Of a stretch of DNA of 60,945 bases, positions 7,701 through 16,863 are shown in pieces; the first letter of the stretch is position 1, and each line of letters starts with the position of its first letter. The position numbers and the translations under genes were made by a program. The DNA is from an uncultured Acholeplasmatales bacterium (GTDB lineage Bacteria > Bacillota_I > Bacilli_A > Acholeplasmatales > UBA5453), in assembly GCA_927433595.1 (NCBI GenBank), contig CAKMJY010000024.1, positions 1-60,945 of the forward strand. Reading direction: 5' to 3'. The notes beneath the pieces were generated by a model, which worked only from the letters and a program-made list of their open reading frames with translations, searched no databases and was not told the origin of the DNA.

Positions 7701-9125
7701 TTAATTTTTTATTAAATTCTCTAAATCGGTTTCCTTGTAGTATAGTTTTAGGTTATCAAATGCCATTGGACGGGCAAAATAGAACCCTTGGACGATATCG
7801 ATGTTATAGCCTTTGACCATACCCAACATATCTTCATTTTCAATACCTTCTGAAATAATGGTCTTCTGATTCTTCTCTGCAAACTCAACCAATAAGTTAA
7901 CGAATCTCGATTTCACATAAGAATGTTCTTCATTTAAGAATTCTTTGGATAACTTAATCGTATCGAGCGGCATCGATTCTAACTTCGCTAGTGTGGCATA
8001 ATCTAACCCGAAGCCATCAACCGCAAACTGGAAGCCCAACGTCTTTAATTGCGTGATGTTTTGTAAGACGACGTTGTGTTTGTCGAATAAGGCAAACTCA
8101 ACGATTTCTAAGACGATATTTTCAGCATTCATCTTATATTTCTTTAATACCCTTTGGAAATCGACTGCTAGTGCTTCATTCATCAACTGTTTAGGGCTAA
8201 TATTAAAGGTAAATTTGATGTTAGATTTTGGATAAGCTTGCTTAAATTCATAGTAATTCTTGATCAATGACTCTAAGCCCCATAAACCAACCCAGTAAAT
8301 ATCACCAGATTGTTCCATGATGTTAATAAACTTAAATGGGGATAATAACCCGTGTTCTGGGTGATTCCATCTCAGTAAGGCTTCAACGCCATAAACTTCT
8401 TTACTCTTAATATCTATGATTGGATGATAATATAGTAAGAATTCTTTTTTCGCAATCGCGTTTTTGATTTGATAATAGTAATCTAAGAACTCTGCTTCTG
8501 TTTCACTCATGTCTTCACTATAAAGTCTAATCGCATTACCACCAGTCTTTTTAACGGTGTAATTCGCAAGCTTTAATGAATTGATCAATGCTTTTGAGGT
8601 TTCACCATGCATTGGGAAATAAGCAATTGAAATAGATGCGGTTAAATTCACATCGGTTGAACCGAATAACGTGATAGATTCATTCACCTGTTCTTGAATA
8701 CGTCTGGATAACTCATGGGCATCGCCTTGGTCGTAATCAACTGGGACAAAGATCACGAATATATCTTCTTCAAAGCGTGCAGCTTTACAGTCTTTAGGTA
8801 ACGCTTGACGCATTCTTTTAGTAATTTTTTCGATGATTTTTGCCGATTCTTTTTCACCAAATGCTTGGACGATTTCTGAGAATCTATCAATATCAATATA
8901 AATGAGTGAGAACATCGCATCTTTCCCAATTTTTGAGATATAAGATGAGATTAAGCTATTCATGGCACTTCTGGAAATGATCCCTTCAACCATGATGGAG
9001 CGTTCTTCACGCCATTTACGTTCTGTATAACGGACATTGATGAATAAAAAGTAAGCGGCCACCATCGTACCTAAGGCGATAAATAGGAATATGACCAATG
9101 CAGTTGTAGGATTAATGTCGTTCAC
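7701..9125 (-). CDS. GGDEF-EAL protein with both active sites altered
   Basis: 474 residues: one N-terminal membrane helix (about 8-30), a GGDEF-fold domain (about 45-205) and an EAL domain (about 215-465). The GGDEF signature is replaced by EEDIF, so cyclase activity is unlikely. The EAL domain keeps GVEALLRW, FNISPKQL and SEGIENED, but the DDFGTGYSSL loop reads VDGFGLDYATL, losing the second metal-binding Asp, so phosphodiesterase activity is also doubtful. It may be a membrane c-di-GMP receptor. It lies four bases after the stop of a second GGDEF-EAL gene and directly before the c-di-GMP riboswitch operon, suggesting a signalling role for that operon (inference). Confidence 0.88.
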   Translation of the reverse strand: MNDINPTTALVIFLFIALGTMVAAYFLFINVRYTERKWREERSIMVEGIISRSAMNSLISSYISKIGKDAMFSLIYIDIDRFSEIVQAFGEKESAKIIEKITKRMRQALPKDCKAARFEEDIFVIFVPVDYDQGDAHELSRRIQEQVNESITLFGSTDVNLTASISIAYFPMHGETSKALINSLKLANYTVKKTGGNAIRLYSEDMSETEAEFLDYYYQIKNAIAKKEFLLYYHPIIDIKSKEVYGVEALLRWNHPEHGLLSPFKFINIMEQSGDIYWVGLWGLESLIKNYYEFKQAYPKSNIKFTFNISPKQLMNEALAVDFQRVLKKYKMNAENIVLEIVEFALFDKHNVVLQNITQLKTLGFQFAVDGFGLDYATLAKLESMPLDTIKLSKEFLNEEHSYVKSRFVNLLVEFAEKNQKTIISEGIENEDMLGMVKGYNIDIVQGFYFARPMAFDNLKLYYKETDLENLIKN

Positions 9126-9129
9126 TATG

Positions 9130-11670
9130 TCACCTCTTCTTCATTAAGAGCGGCGCGCTCTTATCTATATTATATGCTTTTATAATCTCGATTGCATCCT
9201 CAAGTTTCATCGCTTTACCAATATAGAACCCTTGGATGACTTCACAACCAGCCTTTTGTAAGAACTTGTATTGCTTGTCATCTTCAACCCCTTCAGCGAT
9301 GATACTTAAGTCTAGATTCTTCGCTAAAGAGATGATCATATTAATAATCGCGCGTGAGTGCTTATCTGAATTGGAATACTTGGTAAAGTCTTTATCAATC
9401 TTGATGGCATTGATAGGTAGTTCTTTTAAGTATAGTAATGAGCTATACCCTGTCCCAAAGTCATCTAAGTGGATATCAAAGCCTCTTGCTTGTAGTAATT
9501 TAAGCTTTTCAATGATCATATCAAATGAGGTCATTAAGAAGGTTTCAGTGATTTCAATTGAAATCGAGTGTTCTTTTAATTCATGACGTTCAAATGAGTT
9601 TACAATTTCCGCGACAAACCCAGCTTGTAGGATTTGAACCGGTGAAATGTTCATGGAGATTTTAATGTTATATGGTTCTAAGATTTTAGCCAGTCTAAAT
9701 GTTTCTTCCATGACAATACGACCAATGTCGATGATCATGTTGTTGTTTTCGGCAATCTCAATAAACTCAGCTGGTGAGTCTAACTTATATTTAGGATTAT
9801 CCCATCTGACTAGTGCTTCAAATCCGATGATTTTCTCACTGATTAATGAGAATTGTGGCTGTAGGTACATGACAAACTCATGACGGTCAATCGCACTCAT
9901 CATATCGGTTTCAATGACTTGGCGTCTAGATAAGCTTTGCCCGAATGTCACGTCATAAACCACTGGTTTTTGAGAGTGATACGCAGCTGCTCTATTGAGC
10001 GCTAGGATGGTATTATCATAAATCTTATCTTCATTTAGGTTTTGATAAGCATCTGAATCGATGTTAAACTGACCAATTCTAAATTGTAAGACGAACTTGT
10101 TCTTATCGACATCAATTGGTTTTTCAAAGATCTTGACCAATTCATCTGCCCATTCTTCTACGGTATCATATGACGTTAAGTTTTCAAATAGAATCCCAAA
10201 TCGGTCAAATGAAATGTGATAAAGTCTTGTGTGGTACTTCTCTAATGTCTTTTTAACGTTTTCAGATACATATTGTAACACTTCACCAGATAACTTTTCA
10301 CCGATGACCTTTGTAATATCACCATACTTATAAATCCCAAAAATCACTAGTACATTTCTGTGTCTCATGCGTTTTTGGTCATTGCTTAAGACTTTTAAGT
10401 CAGCCTTTAAGTAGTTCATATTAGGTTCATTGGTGATTGGGTTATAAAAGGCGATTTCTCTGTGGTATTTATAGGTTTCTTCTAGTTTCGTAATATCATC
10501 ACCAATTAACGCATAGGTTAAGGCATACTTCACTGGTATGAAACGTATATAAACCTCACCTTGTGGGGTTTGGAATACACACACAAACGGTTCTTGTTTT
10601 TTCACACGTTCCTTGATGTTTTCGCCGCCATCGCGGAGGGTAAACTGATTGACGTGTTTATACTTCTTAAAATTCTTGAATGCACGTTTAAAACTGGCAT
10701 TGTAGAAATAGATTTTACCTTTGCCATTGGTTTTGACGATATGTGGTTTGACATAATAGTGGATGAGTCTTGCAGATTCGATGTCTTCATTTTTAAGTAA
10801 TAATAGTCGGTAAAGCATGGCTAAACCAAAAATGAATAATATAAAAATGGTAATGAATGCGAACATTAAGGATCTGGTTAAGTAATCCATGGTATCGATC
10901 AACGTGTTGTATTCGACTGCTTGTCCAAAATAGATGTTGTCGGTTGTGTCTAAAGAAGACATCAAATTATAGGCAAAGAACATATCTTGTTCGAATAACC
11001 CTAATTGACTCACGCCATGAATTTGTAAAGACCCATTTAAATCCTCAAAGAACTTATCTTGATCATTATTGTTGATAGATGACCCAAGCTGTGTGGTTGA
11101 AATGAGATTGTTTTCGTCTAATAAAACATACCCATCTTTGTGAAATATCACAAATCGATGTTCAATCGATGTAAATGGGGCTAAAACGGTTTCGATATAG
11201 TGAAGCGCATCGATAAACACGATGTAGTTTTGATATTCAAACGCAATATAGTTCGTATCATCTGAGTAGTTAGCCAAAATCATATCCAGTGGATAGATGG
11301 TCACTATTTGATTGTAATAGGAATTTGAAACATAAATTGGTAAATAAGGATATAAAGTGCCTTCAATCGTATACCCTAAATCACTCTTTAACGCAACCAA
11401 GTCATAACTGTCCATGGCTTCTAATTCAGCTACAACATCCGCATTATCGGATATTAGTTCATCCACAACGTCTTGATATGCAATTTCTGTTTGGTTTATG
11501 GTGGATTCTAATTGAGTTGAAATCCCGATATTAAAAGAGGATAGATTTTCAACTGCTTTATCTGATATAAAGTTTTGTGTGATGGACATGTAAAAAAAGA
11601 CCATCACTGTGGACAACACTAAGAAGAATATCGCAAAAATTGAAATTAACTGTAAGTTATACTTGCGCAT
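9130..11670 (-). CDS. Membrane sensor GGDEF-EAL protein, probable c-di-GMP phosphodiesterase
   Basis: 846 residues. Two membrane helices (about 8-30 and 265-290) enclose an extracytoplasmic domain of about 230 residues, Cache-like by layout. Then come a PAS-like segment, a GGDEF-fold domain whose signature reads SFDRF (inactive), and an EAL domain with GFEALVRW, MNISPVQI, IEITETFLM, LDDFGTGYSSLLYL, KIDKDF and AEGVED, all catalytic elements intact. It probably hydrolyses c-di-GMP in response to an outside signal. The ATG at 11670 was chosen because AAGGAG lies seven bases upstream; the frame extends further without a better start. It forms an operon with the degenerate GGDEF-EAL gene. Confidence 0.9.
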   Translation of the reverse strand: MRKYNLQLISIFAIFFLVLSTVMVFFYMSITQNFISDKAVENLSSFNIGISTQLESTINQTEIAYQDVVDELISDNADVVAELEAMDSYDLVALKSDLGYTIEGTLYPYLPIYVSNSYYNQIVTIYPLDMILANYSDDTNYIAFEYQNYIVFIDALHYIETVLAPFTSIEHRFVIFHKDGYVLLDENNLISTTQLGSSINNNDQDKFFEDLNGSLQIHGVSQLGLFEQDMFFAYNLMSSLDTTDNIYFGQAVEYNTLIDTMDYLTRSLMFAFITIFILFIFGLAMLYRLLLLKNEDIESARLIHYYVKPHIVKTNGKGKIYFYNASFKRAFKNFKKYKHVNQFTLRDGGENIKERVKKQEPFVCVFQTPQGEVYIRFIPVKYALTYALIGDDITKLEETYKYHREIAFYNPITNEPNMNYLKADLKVLSNDQKRMRHRNVLVIFGIYKYGDITKVIGEKLSGEVLQYVSENVKKTLEKYHTRLYHISFDRFGILFENLTSYDTVEEWADELVKIFEKPIDVDKNKFVLQFRIGQFNIDSDAYQNLNEDKIYDNTILALNRAAAYHSQKPVVYDVTFGQSLSRRQVIETDMMSAIDRHEFVMYLQPQFSLISEKIIGFEALVRWDNPKYKLDSPAEFIEIAENNNMIIDIGRIVMEETFRLAKILEPYNIKISMNISPVQILQAGFVAEIVNSFERHELKEHSISIEITETFLMTSFDMIIEKLKLLQARGFDIHLDDFGTGYSSLLYLKELPINAIKIDKDFTKYSNSDKHSRAIINMIISLAKNLDLSIIAEGVEDDKQYKFLQKAGCEVIQGFYIGKAMKLEDAIEIIKAYNIDKSAPLLMKKR

Positions 11671-11776
11671 GCATGTGCTCCTTATATTCAACAAATACTT
11701 TTAGAAACATATTGAAAAAGCTAACGCCCTTTTTGGTTAGTTAACATTTATATATTTTATTATATCATTTAAAGAT

Positions 11777-11816
11777 AAAAATGCACCATTTTACAATCAA
11801 ACGGTGCATTTTTTGT
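11777..11816. terminator. Bidirectional terminator between GGDEF-EAL and GH3 genes
   Basis: AAAATGCACC pairs with GGTGCATTTT around a loop, with a T-run on the plus side and an A-run on the other. It can end GH3 transcripts reading leftwards after the repeat array. Confidence 0.7.
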
Positions 11817-11837
11817 TTTTATAGATAATTTTTATGT

Positions 11838-11995
11838 GTTTATTACACCATTATTGGTGTCATTATTACACCATTAAAGATGCATACTGCATCACTACTG
11901 ATGTCTTATTTACACCAACACTGATGTCTTATTTACACCAACACTGATGCTTTCCGCATCATTATTGGTGTCTAACTTACATCATTATTGATGTC
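11838..11995. repeat. Tandem 22-23 bp hairpin repeats after the GH3 gene
   Basis: About seven head-to-tail units with approximate consensus TTAnTTACACCAnnAnTGATG TC. Each unit contains a short dyad such as ACACCA-TTAT-TGGTGT or GCATCA-CTAC-TGATGT. Two neighbouring units (near 11908-11950) are almost identical; the others vary, often by paired changes between the ACACC/GGTGT and GCATC/GATGT forms. The array runs into the last codons of the GH3 gene. There are no unique spacers, so it is not CRISPR. It could be a protein-binding array, an RNA-stabilising 3' end, or a slipped-strand expansion. Confidence 0.75.
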
Positions 11996-14900
11996 TTACT
12001 AACACGAGGCGTTTGATCTTTAAGCCTGTTCTTAAGGCTTTGATTGAACATAGGAACTTGCCTTGATTCAATACGATTTGCGAAACAACTTTGATATAAT
12101 TACCATCTGTCCCATTGGTCGTTAAAGTTGATTTAACCTCATCACCAATTAATATCGAGAATGGAATTTGGGCTAGATTTGACTCATTAGAGGCGATTTC
12201 TAGTTCAAATATGTATTTTGAATAGACTGCGACATTTAAACCAAAGCTGATGATGCCATCTTTATTAAAATCAACAATGCCATCTTTGATATGAATGTGT
12301 TCATTGGTATGTAACGGATTGGATAAGTTAATCTCAGTTTGTCCCCATGGGTGTTCATTCACTTTGACAACTTTTTCTAACGCAATTTTCTCATAATCAA
12401 ATGCATCGGTTTGTTTTTTACGGATTAAGTTAGTCACCATATAGGTATTTTGTTCATACCCATTTGATACCACGATTAAAGTCGTATGTAACCCTTTTTC
12501 AACCATGACTTTTAAGCCTTTTTGAGCCTCAGCTTCGACATTAAAATAGTTTTTCGCATCGACGACATAGTGGCCAGTTAATGGGTTAAAGTTTTCAAGG
12601 GCTTTACCATTGACTTTAATGCCATCTAAATATGGCATAAAGAAATGTGGTGTTTTTGGTTTAAAGGCAATCGCGTGTTTATTTCTAAATGCTAATGAGT
12701 CAGAAACGAAATAAGCGATGTTTTTCGCAACCCTCTGAAGTTCACCAACCGATAAAGTCTTATTGTCTAAGGATGGGATGGTGTTATCATTCATAGAGTT
12801 ATCTTTCGCATTTTGAACCACCATATATAAATCATTTTGAGCCTTAATCATCGCTCTCGTATTCGATTTATCGCCTGGCGTGTTTTCTTCGTTCATCTTT
12901 GCCCACCAGTCAGTCATGATGATGCCTTTAAAGCCCCATTCTTTTCTGACAATCGTGGTGTTTAAATCATAATTGGATGCTGCCCATATCCCATTAATTG
13001 GGTTATATGACGTCATAATGGCTTTTGCATTGGCACCTTTGACTGCGATTTCAAATCCTTTTAGATAGATTTCTCTTAAAGCACGTTCTGAGATGATTGA
13101 ATCCGCATCAAAACGTCGCTTTTCTTGGTTATTAGCAGCTAAGTGTTTGAGTGTCCCTGTGACACCTGCACTTTGAAGCCCCAAGACCACAGATTTTGCC
13201 ATATGACCGGTTAAGAATGGGTCTTCAGAGAAGTACTCAAAGTTTCTACCACATAGTGGGTGTCTATGAATGTTCATCCCAGGTCCTAAGAGTATATCAA
13301 TCTTATAGTTGGTCATTTCAAGGCCAACTAAGTAATAAAGTGCTTCCACTAAAGATTCATTGAATGACGATGCTAGAAGCGTGCCATTTGGTAAGCTCGT
13401 TGCAGGCATCCCTGAATCCATTCTGATCCCTGAAGGGCCATCTGAACAACAAATAATTGGGAACCCAAAATCTTGAAGGGCTTCTGTCACCCCACCAAAT
13501 GCACTGGCTGTCCCAGGTGTGACCTTAGGACTACTCATCCCTTCGCCTCTAACCAATTCTGCTAGGGCAGTTGTAGGGATTTGTGAGATAAAGGCGTCCA
13601 AACTGACCTTATGGTCATAAAAGTCCTTTAAATCGCGTTTTTGTGTGCATGTATTAAAGTGTTCATTTGGTTCATTTTCTAAGATTCTTTGTTTGATATC
13701 ATAGGAGCGTAATGGTGTATCTTCATAAACTGCCGATACGCCAGTTTCTGTTTCTTTGGCAACCAAACGTTTAAACGGTTTGATTGGTCTTAGTGCTTCA
13801 CCTAGTTTTTCAATGAGTTGATCTTCATATAGTGAGAACTCAAAATGGGCAATGGTATTGCTGATATCTGTACCGATATAAACGGTATAAGTCCCTTTTT
13901 CTAAGACATAGCTGTTTTTAAAACCAGTTAAGCCTAGTTCATCGTATGAGGCAAAATCTTTTTTATCGAATGTGATAGTCACAACATCCGATTCATTCGC
14001 TTCTAATCTGGCCGTTTTTCTAAAGCCTACCAATACCTTAGCTGGTTTACCAAGCTGACCATTTGGAGCAGACACGAATGCCATTAAGACATCTTTGCCA
14101 GGCAGTGGTCCTGTGTTTTTAACTTCAATCTCAAATTGGAATTTTAATAAGTCGTACGATTTGACTTGGTATTCAAATGTCGAATAAGATAACCCAAATC
14201 CAAATGGGTATCTGACTGCTTCTTTTTTAAATGTTTCAAAGTAACGATAACCAACATAGACATCTTCTTGATAGAAATTGTAGTCATCGCCACCAAAGTT
14301 ATCATTGGATGGGTAGTCCTCTAAATGATAGGCAATCGTGTTTGGGAGTTTACCAGATGGGTTTTGAATGCCAGTCAAGATATCAGAAACCGCTCTGCCG
14401 CCTTCTTCACCACCATGCCAGACATATAGACAGGCATCAATGTCGTAAGTATCTAGGAAAGACATATCGATGACATTACCTACGTTTAAGACAATGGTGA
14501 CCTTTTTAAAGTGCTCAGATACCATTTTCACCATATCGATTTCTGAGTCTGATAAATAATAAGACCCTTTGGTTGGGGTATTGTCTTTATCCTCACCAGC
14601 GGTTCTACCAATGATGATCACTGCTTGTTCAGAGAAATGCTTGGCCTTTTCGATGATATCCTCGGATAAAGGCATTTCAACTTGGCTCCAAGGTTCACTT
14701 GCCCACATCCCAGACCCAGCATTAAACGGATTGTCCTTTTGCCAATCTAGGTAGGTATTGAGTAATGTTTCATTGACCATCACGCGTGGGTTTTCCAATA
14801 ACGCATCGATGATGGATGTTTTTTCTAGTGTGTTAACTAACCCACCAGACCCAGTACCACTTTTATAGTAATCGGTTTGAATACGACCAAATACATTGAT

Positions 14901-15035
14901 TTTATCTTTTAGGGGTAATACTTTTTCATTTTTAATGAGGACGATGCCCTCGGTTGCTGCTATTCTCGATAAATCTCTTAACCCGGTTAACGGTTTATTA
15001 TGATTTAACTCAAATAGGTCTAGATATTTTTTCAT
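11985..15035 (-). CDS. Glycoside hydrolase family 3, circularly permuted domain order
   Basis: About 1016 residues. The usual GH3 order is reversed: the GH3 C-terminal domain comes first (EGIVLIKNEKVLPL, GSGSGGLV-like loop), then a fibronectin-III-like domain (YPFGFGLSYSTFEY), and the TIM-barrel domain follows from about residue 520 (SDGPSGIR, GPGMNIHRHPLCGRNFEYFS, KHLAANNQE, SYNPING). The MTDWW segment holds the likely nucleophile Asp. A beta-like C-terminal extension of about 180 residues follows. No signal peptide is seen, so it probably acts in the cytoplasm on imported beta-glycosides; the exact sugar is unknown. The ATG at 15035 has GAGG five bases upstream; a GTG 12 bases earlier is less likely. 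Confidence 0.9.
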   Translation of the reverse strand: MKKYLDLFELNHNKPLTGLRDLSRIAATEGIVLIKNEKVLPLKDKINVFGRIQTDYYKSGTGSGGLVNTLEKTSIIDALLENPRVMVNETLLNTYLDWQKDNPFNAGSGMWASEPWSQVEMPLSEDIIEKAKHFSEQAVIIIGRTAGEDKDNTPTKGSYYLSDSEIDMVKMVSEHFKKVTIVLNVGNVIDMSFLDTYDIDACLYVWHGGEEGGRAVSDILTGIQNPSGKLPNTIAYHLEDYPSNDNFGGDDYNFYQEDVYVGYRYFETFKKEAVRYPFGFGLSYSTFEYQVKSYDLLKFQFEIEVKNTGPLPGKDVLMAFVSAPNGQLGKPAKVLVGFRKTARLEANESDVVTITFDKKDFASYDELGLTGFKNSYVLEKGTYTVYIGTDISNTIAHFEFSLYEDQLIEKLGEALRPIKPFKRLVAKETETGVSAVYEDTPLRSYDIKQRILENEPNEHFNTCTQKRDLKDFYDHKVSLDAFISQIPTTALAELVRGEGMSSPKVTPGTASAFGGVTEALQDFGFPIICCSDGPSGIRMDSGMPATSLPNGTLLASSFNESLVEALYYLVGLEMTNYKIDILLGPGMNIHRHPLCGRNFEYFSEDPFLTGHMAKSVVLGLQSAGVTGTLKHLAANNQEKRRFDADSIISERALREIYLKGFEIAVKGANAKAIMTSYNPINGIWAASNYDLNTTIVRKEWGFKGIIMTDWWAKMNEENTPGDKSNTRAMIKAQNDLYMVVQNAKDNSMNDNTIPSLDNKTLSVGELQRVAKNIAYFVSDSLAFRNKHAIAFKPKTPHFFMPYLDGIKVNGKALENFNPLTGHYVVDAKNYFNVEAEAQKGLKVMVEKGLHTTLIVVSNGYEQNTYMVTNLIRKKQTDAFDYEKIALEKVVKVNEHPWGQTEINLSNPLHTNEHIHIKDGIVDFNKDGIISFGLNVAVYSKYIFELEIASNESNLAQIPFSILIGDEVKSTLTTNGTDGNYIKVVSQIVLNQGKFLCSIKALRTGLKIKRLVLVRHQ

Positions 15036-15100
15036 AAGATACCTCACTTATACATAGTATATTATAATGTTTTAATTTTAATTTGCTAGTCTAAAAAATA

Positions 15101-15122
15101 AAGGTGTCCAAAGACACCCTTA
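15101..15122 (-). terminator. Terminator after the M28 peptidase gene
   Basis: AAGGGTGTC-TTTG-GACACCTT hairpin followed by a U-rich tract on the minus strand, five bases after the stop of the peptidase gene. It separates that gene from GH3. Confidence 0.75.
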
Positions 15123-15127
15123 AGAAA

Positions 15128-16759
15128 TTAAAGCACTGCTTTTCTAAATAGTTGATAAACTGGTAAATAAACACCCAAATTGATCATCAATAATAACACC
15201 AATATTGGTAGACCGCCCACGGTGAGTGCTAAGAAAAATGAATATAAAATCGGGACAATCAATAATGTATTCACTAAGATGGTTAAGCCATAAACCGCAT
15301 ATTTGAGTGGTTTAACTTGATAGTAGCTCGATAGCATACTGAGTAACCCAAATAGAGCAGGGATGAAGAATAAAAATGATGCACCGGATAGTAGATACCC
15401 ACTCAATAACGCGATAGATAAGTTTAAACTAATCCCCACTAATAAAAAGGCTAAGTCTTGATTTTTTTCTTTGACTTTATGGTCATAATAGCGATATACC
15501 ACATAAATGAACCCAATAAAAAACAATAAAGTGGGGACATTTGAGTGCGACATTCTAACATAGGTCACACTATAAGGCGTTTTCGCGATAAATGCCAAAA
15601 ACTGTGCAAATAATAACCCTAGAACAATCCCAATGACTAATACGATTGAAAACATTTTTAAGTAATGCGGCATTTTCTTAAATTGGATTTGCTGATTCCT
15701 AACCCCTAGATAAACAAGACATCCCAAAAACAGTAACGCTAACAGGTGAAACACTTGTGCAGTGGTTTCTTTATAGGCGACAAATAGATTTGGAAACAAC
15801 GTAAAGAACACTTGGTCTTGACTGCCTATAAAATAGTTGACATCACTATATTTCGCATCGGATGTAAAAGCACCCACCAACGGCTCAATTTGTTCGCCAT
15901 AATGTTGGATGGAACTAACTGACAGTTCTTCATAATTATCGAGCGGTGTATGATAATGCTCTAATCCTTCTAGGACTGCGAAATTGATTCCTTGGATATC
16001 TTCATCTAAAAACTCAGTAAAATCCGTATAGTTAGGCATCACCTGATAAACAGCTGTTGCCAAACTATAAGATACTGGTAAGTTTGCTTTTCTATAAAAA
16101 TCGATGACTTTATCGTTATTCGGTGAGGTTTCAAACATATATGCAGCCCCACTAATGCCTCTAGCTTCAATATTAATTAAGAACCCTACATGATCCATAA
16201 CAGGTTCAGTTTTCATCATTCTTGCACCATAAAGGCCAGTCTCTTCTGCATCGGTAAATAAGATATATATGGTGTTTTTCAACGGTTTATCTTTATATAG
16301 GTTCGCAATTTCTAACATCACACCTAATGCATAACCATCATCAGCTGCCCCATATGAACGACCTAATTCACCATAACGACCGATATGTCCTCTTGAATCA
16401 TAATGGCCGACTAACATAATCCCAGTATCCGATTCACCTGGTATGACACCTAATAAGTTCTTTATATCATAACTGGTATCTTCGCCTAATGTTTCTTTTG
16501 AATAGTTGTATTCATAGACATTCGTCGCCCCTAAATAGTCGGTTAACTTATCTTTTAAATACAATCTAACCGCTTCATGTTCGACTGGATCAAACACAGA
16601 GTGTGGTTCTCTTGAAATCACCTCGATGTGTTCTAGTGCTCTGATGGCTGAGAATTGGTCTGCTGCCATAGAAGGCTTTGGTGTATAAAGGACAAACAAA
16701 CTGAATAATACCGACAACAAGACAAAAAGAAAGACAACACGTTTCAATAGCTGTTTCAT
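15128..16759 (-). CDS. M28 family membrane metallopeptidase
   Basis: 543 residues. An N-terminal signal/anchor helix (about 8-28) is followed by an M28 aminopeptidase domain with the two-zinc ligand set: GHYDS (His, Asp), AADDGY (bridging Asp), DAEETG (Glu pair), NIEARG (Glu) and YHTPLDN (His). After about residue 320 come six to seven membrane helices, an architecture like FXNA/ERMP1-type peptidases. The catalytic domain should face outside and trim peptides for uptake. AAGGAG precedes the ATG. It has its own terminator and is apparently monocistronic. Confidence 0.88.
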   Translation of the reverse strand: MKQLLKRVVFLFVLLSVLFSLFVLYTPKPSMAADQFSAIRALEHIEVISREPHSVFDPVEHEAVRLYLKDKLTDYLGATNVYEYNYSKETLGEDTSYDIKNLLGVIPGESDTGIMLVGHYDSRGHIGRYGELGRSYGAADDGYALGVMLEIANLYKDKPLKNTIYILFTDAEETGLYGARMMKTEPVMDHVGFLINIEARGISGAAYMFETSPNNDKVIDFYRKANLPVSYSLATAVYQVMPNYTDFTEFLDEDIQGINFAVLEGLEHYHTPLDNYEELSVSSIQHYGEQIEPLVGAFTSDAKYSDVNYFIGSQDQVFFTLFPNLFVAYKETTAQVFHLLALLFLGCLVYLGVRNQQIQFKKMPHYLKMFSIVLVIGIVLGLLFAQFLAFIAKTPYSVTYVRMSHSNVPTLLFFIGFIYVVYRYYDHKVKEKNQDLAFLLVGISLNLSIALLSGYLLSGASFLFFIPALFGLLSMLSSYYQVKPLKYAVYGLTILVNTLLIVPILYSFFLALTVGGLPILVLLLMINLGVYLPVYQLFRKAVL

Positions 16760-16863
16760 AGAATCTCCTTATTATTTTGATATTCAAATTATTTTAATAA
16801 TAGCACGCTTGTTTGAAAGAATCAACCTATAAAAGAAAAAAAGACAACCATTAGGATTATCTT

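Noticed and set aside
11838-11995. CRISPR-like array
   Set aside because: Units are 22-23 bp head-to-tail with no unique spacers, and no cas genes are nearby.
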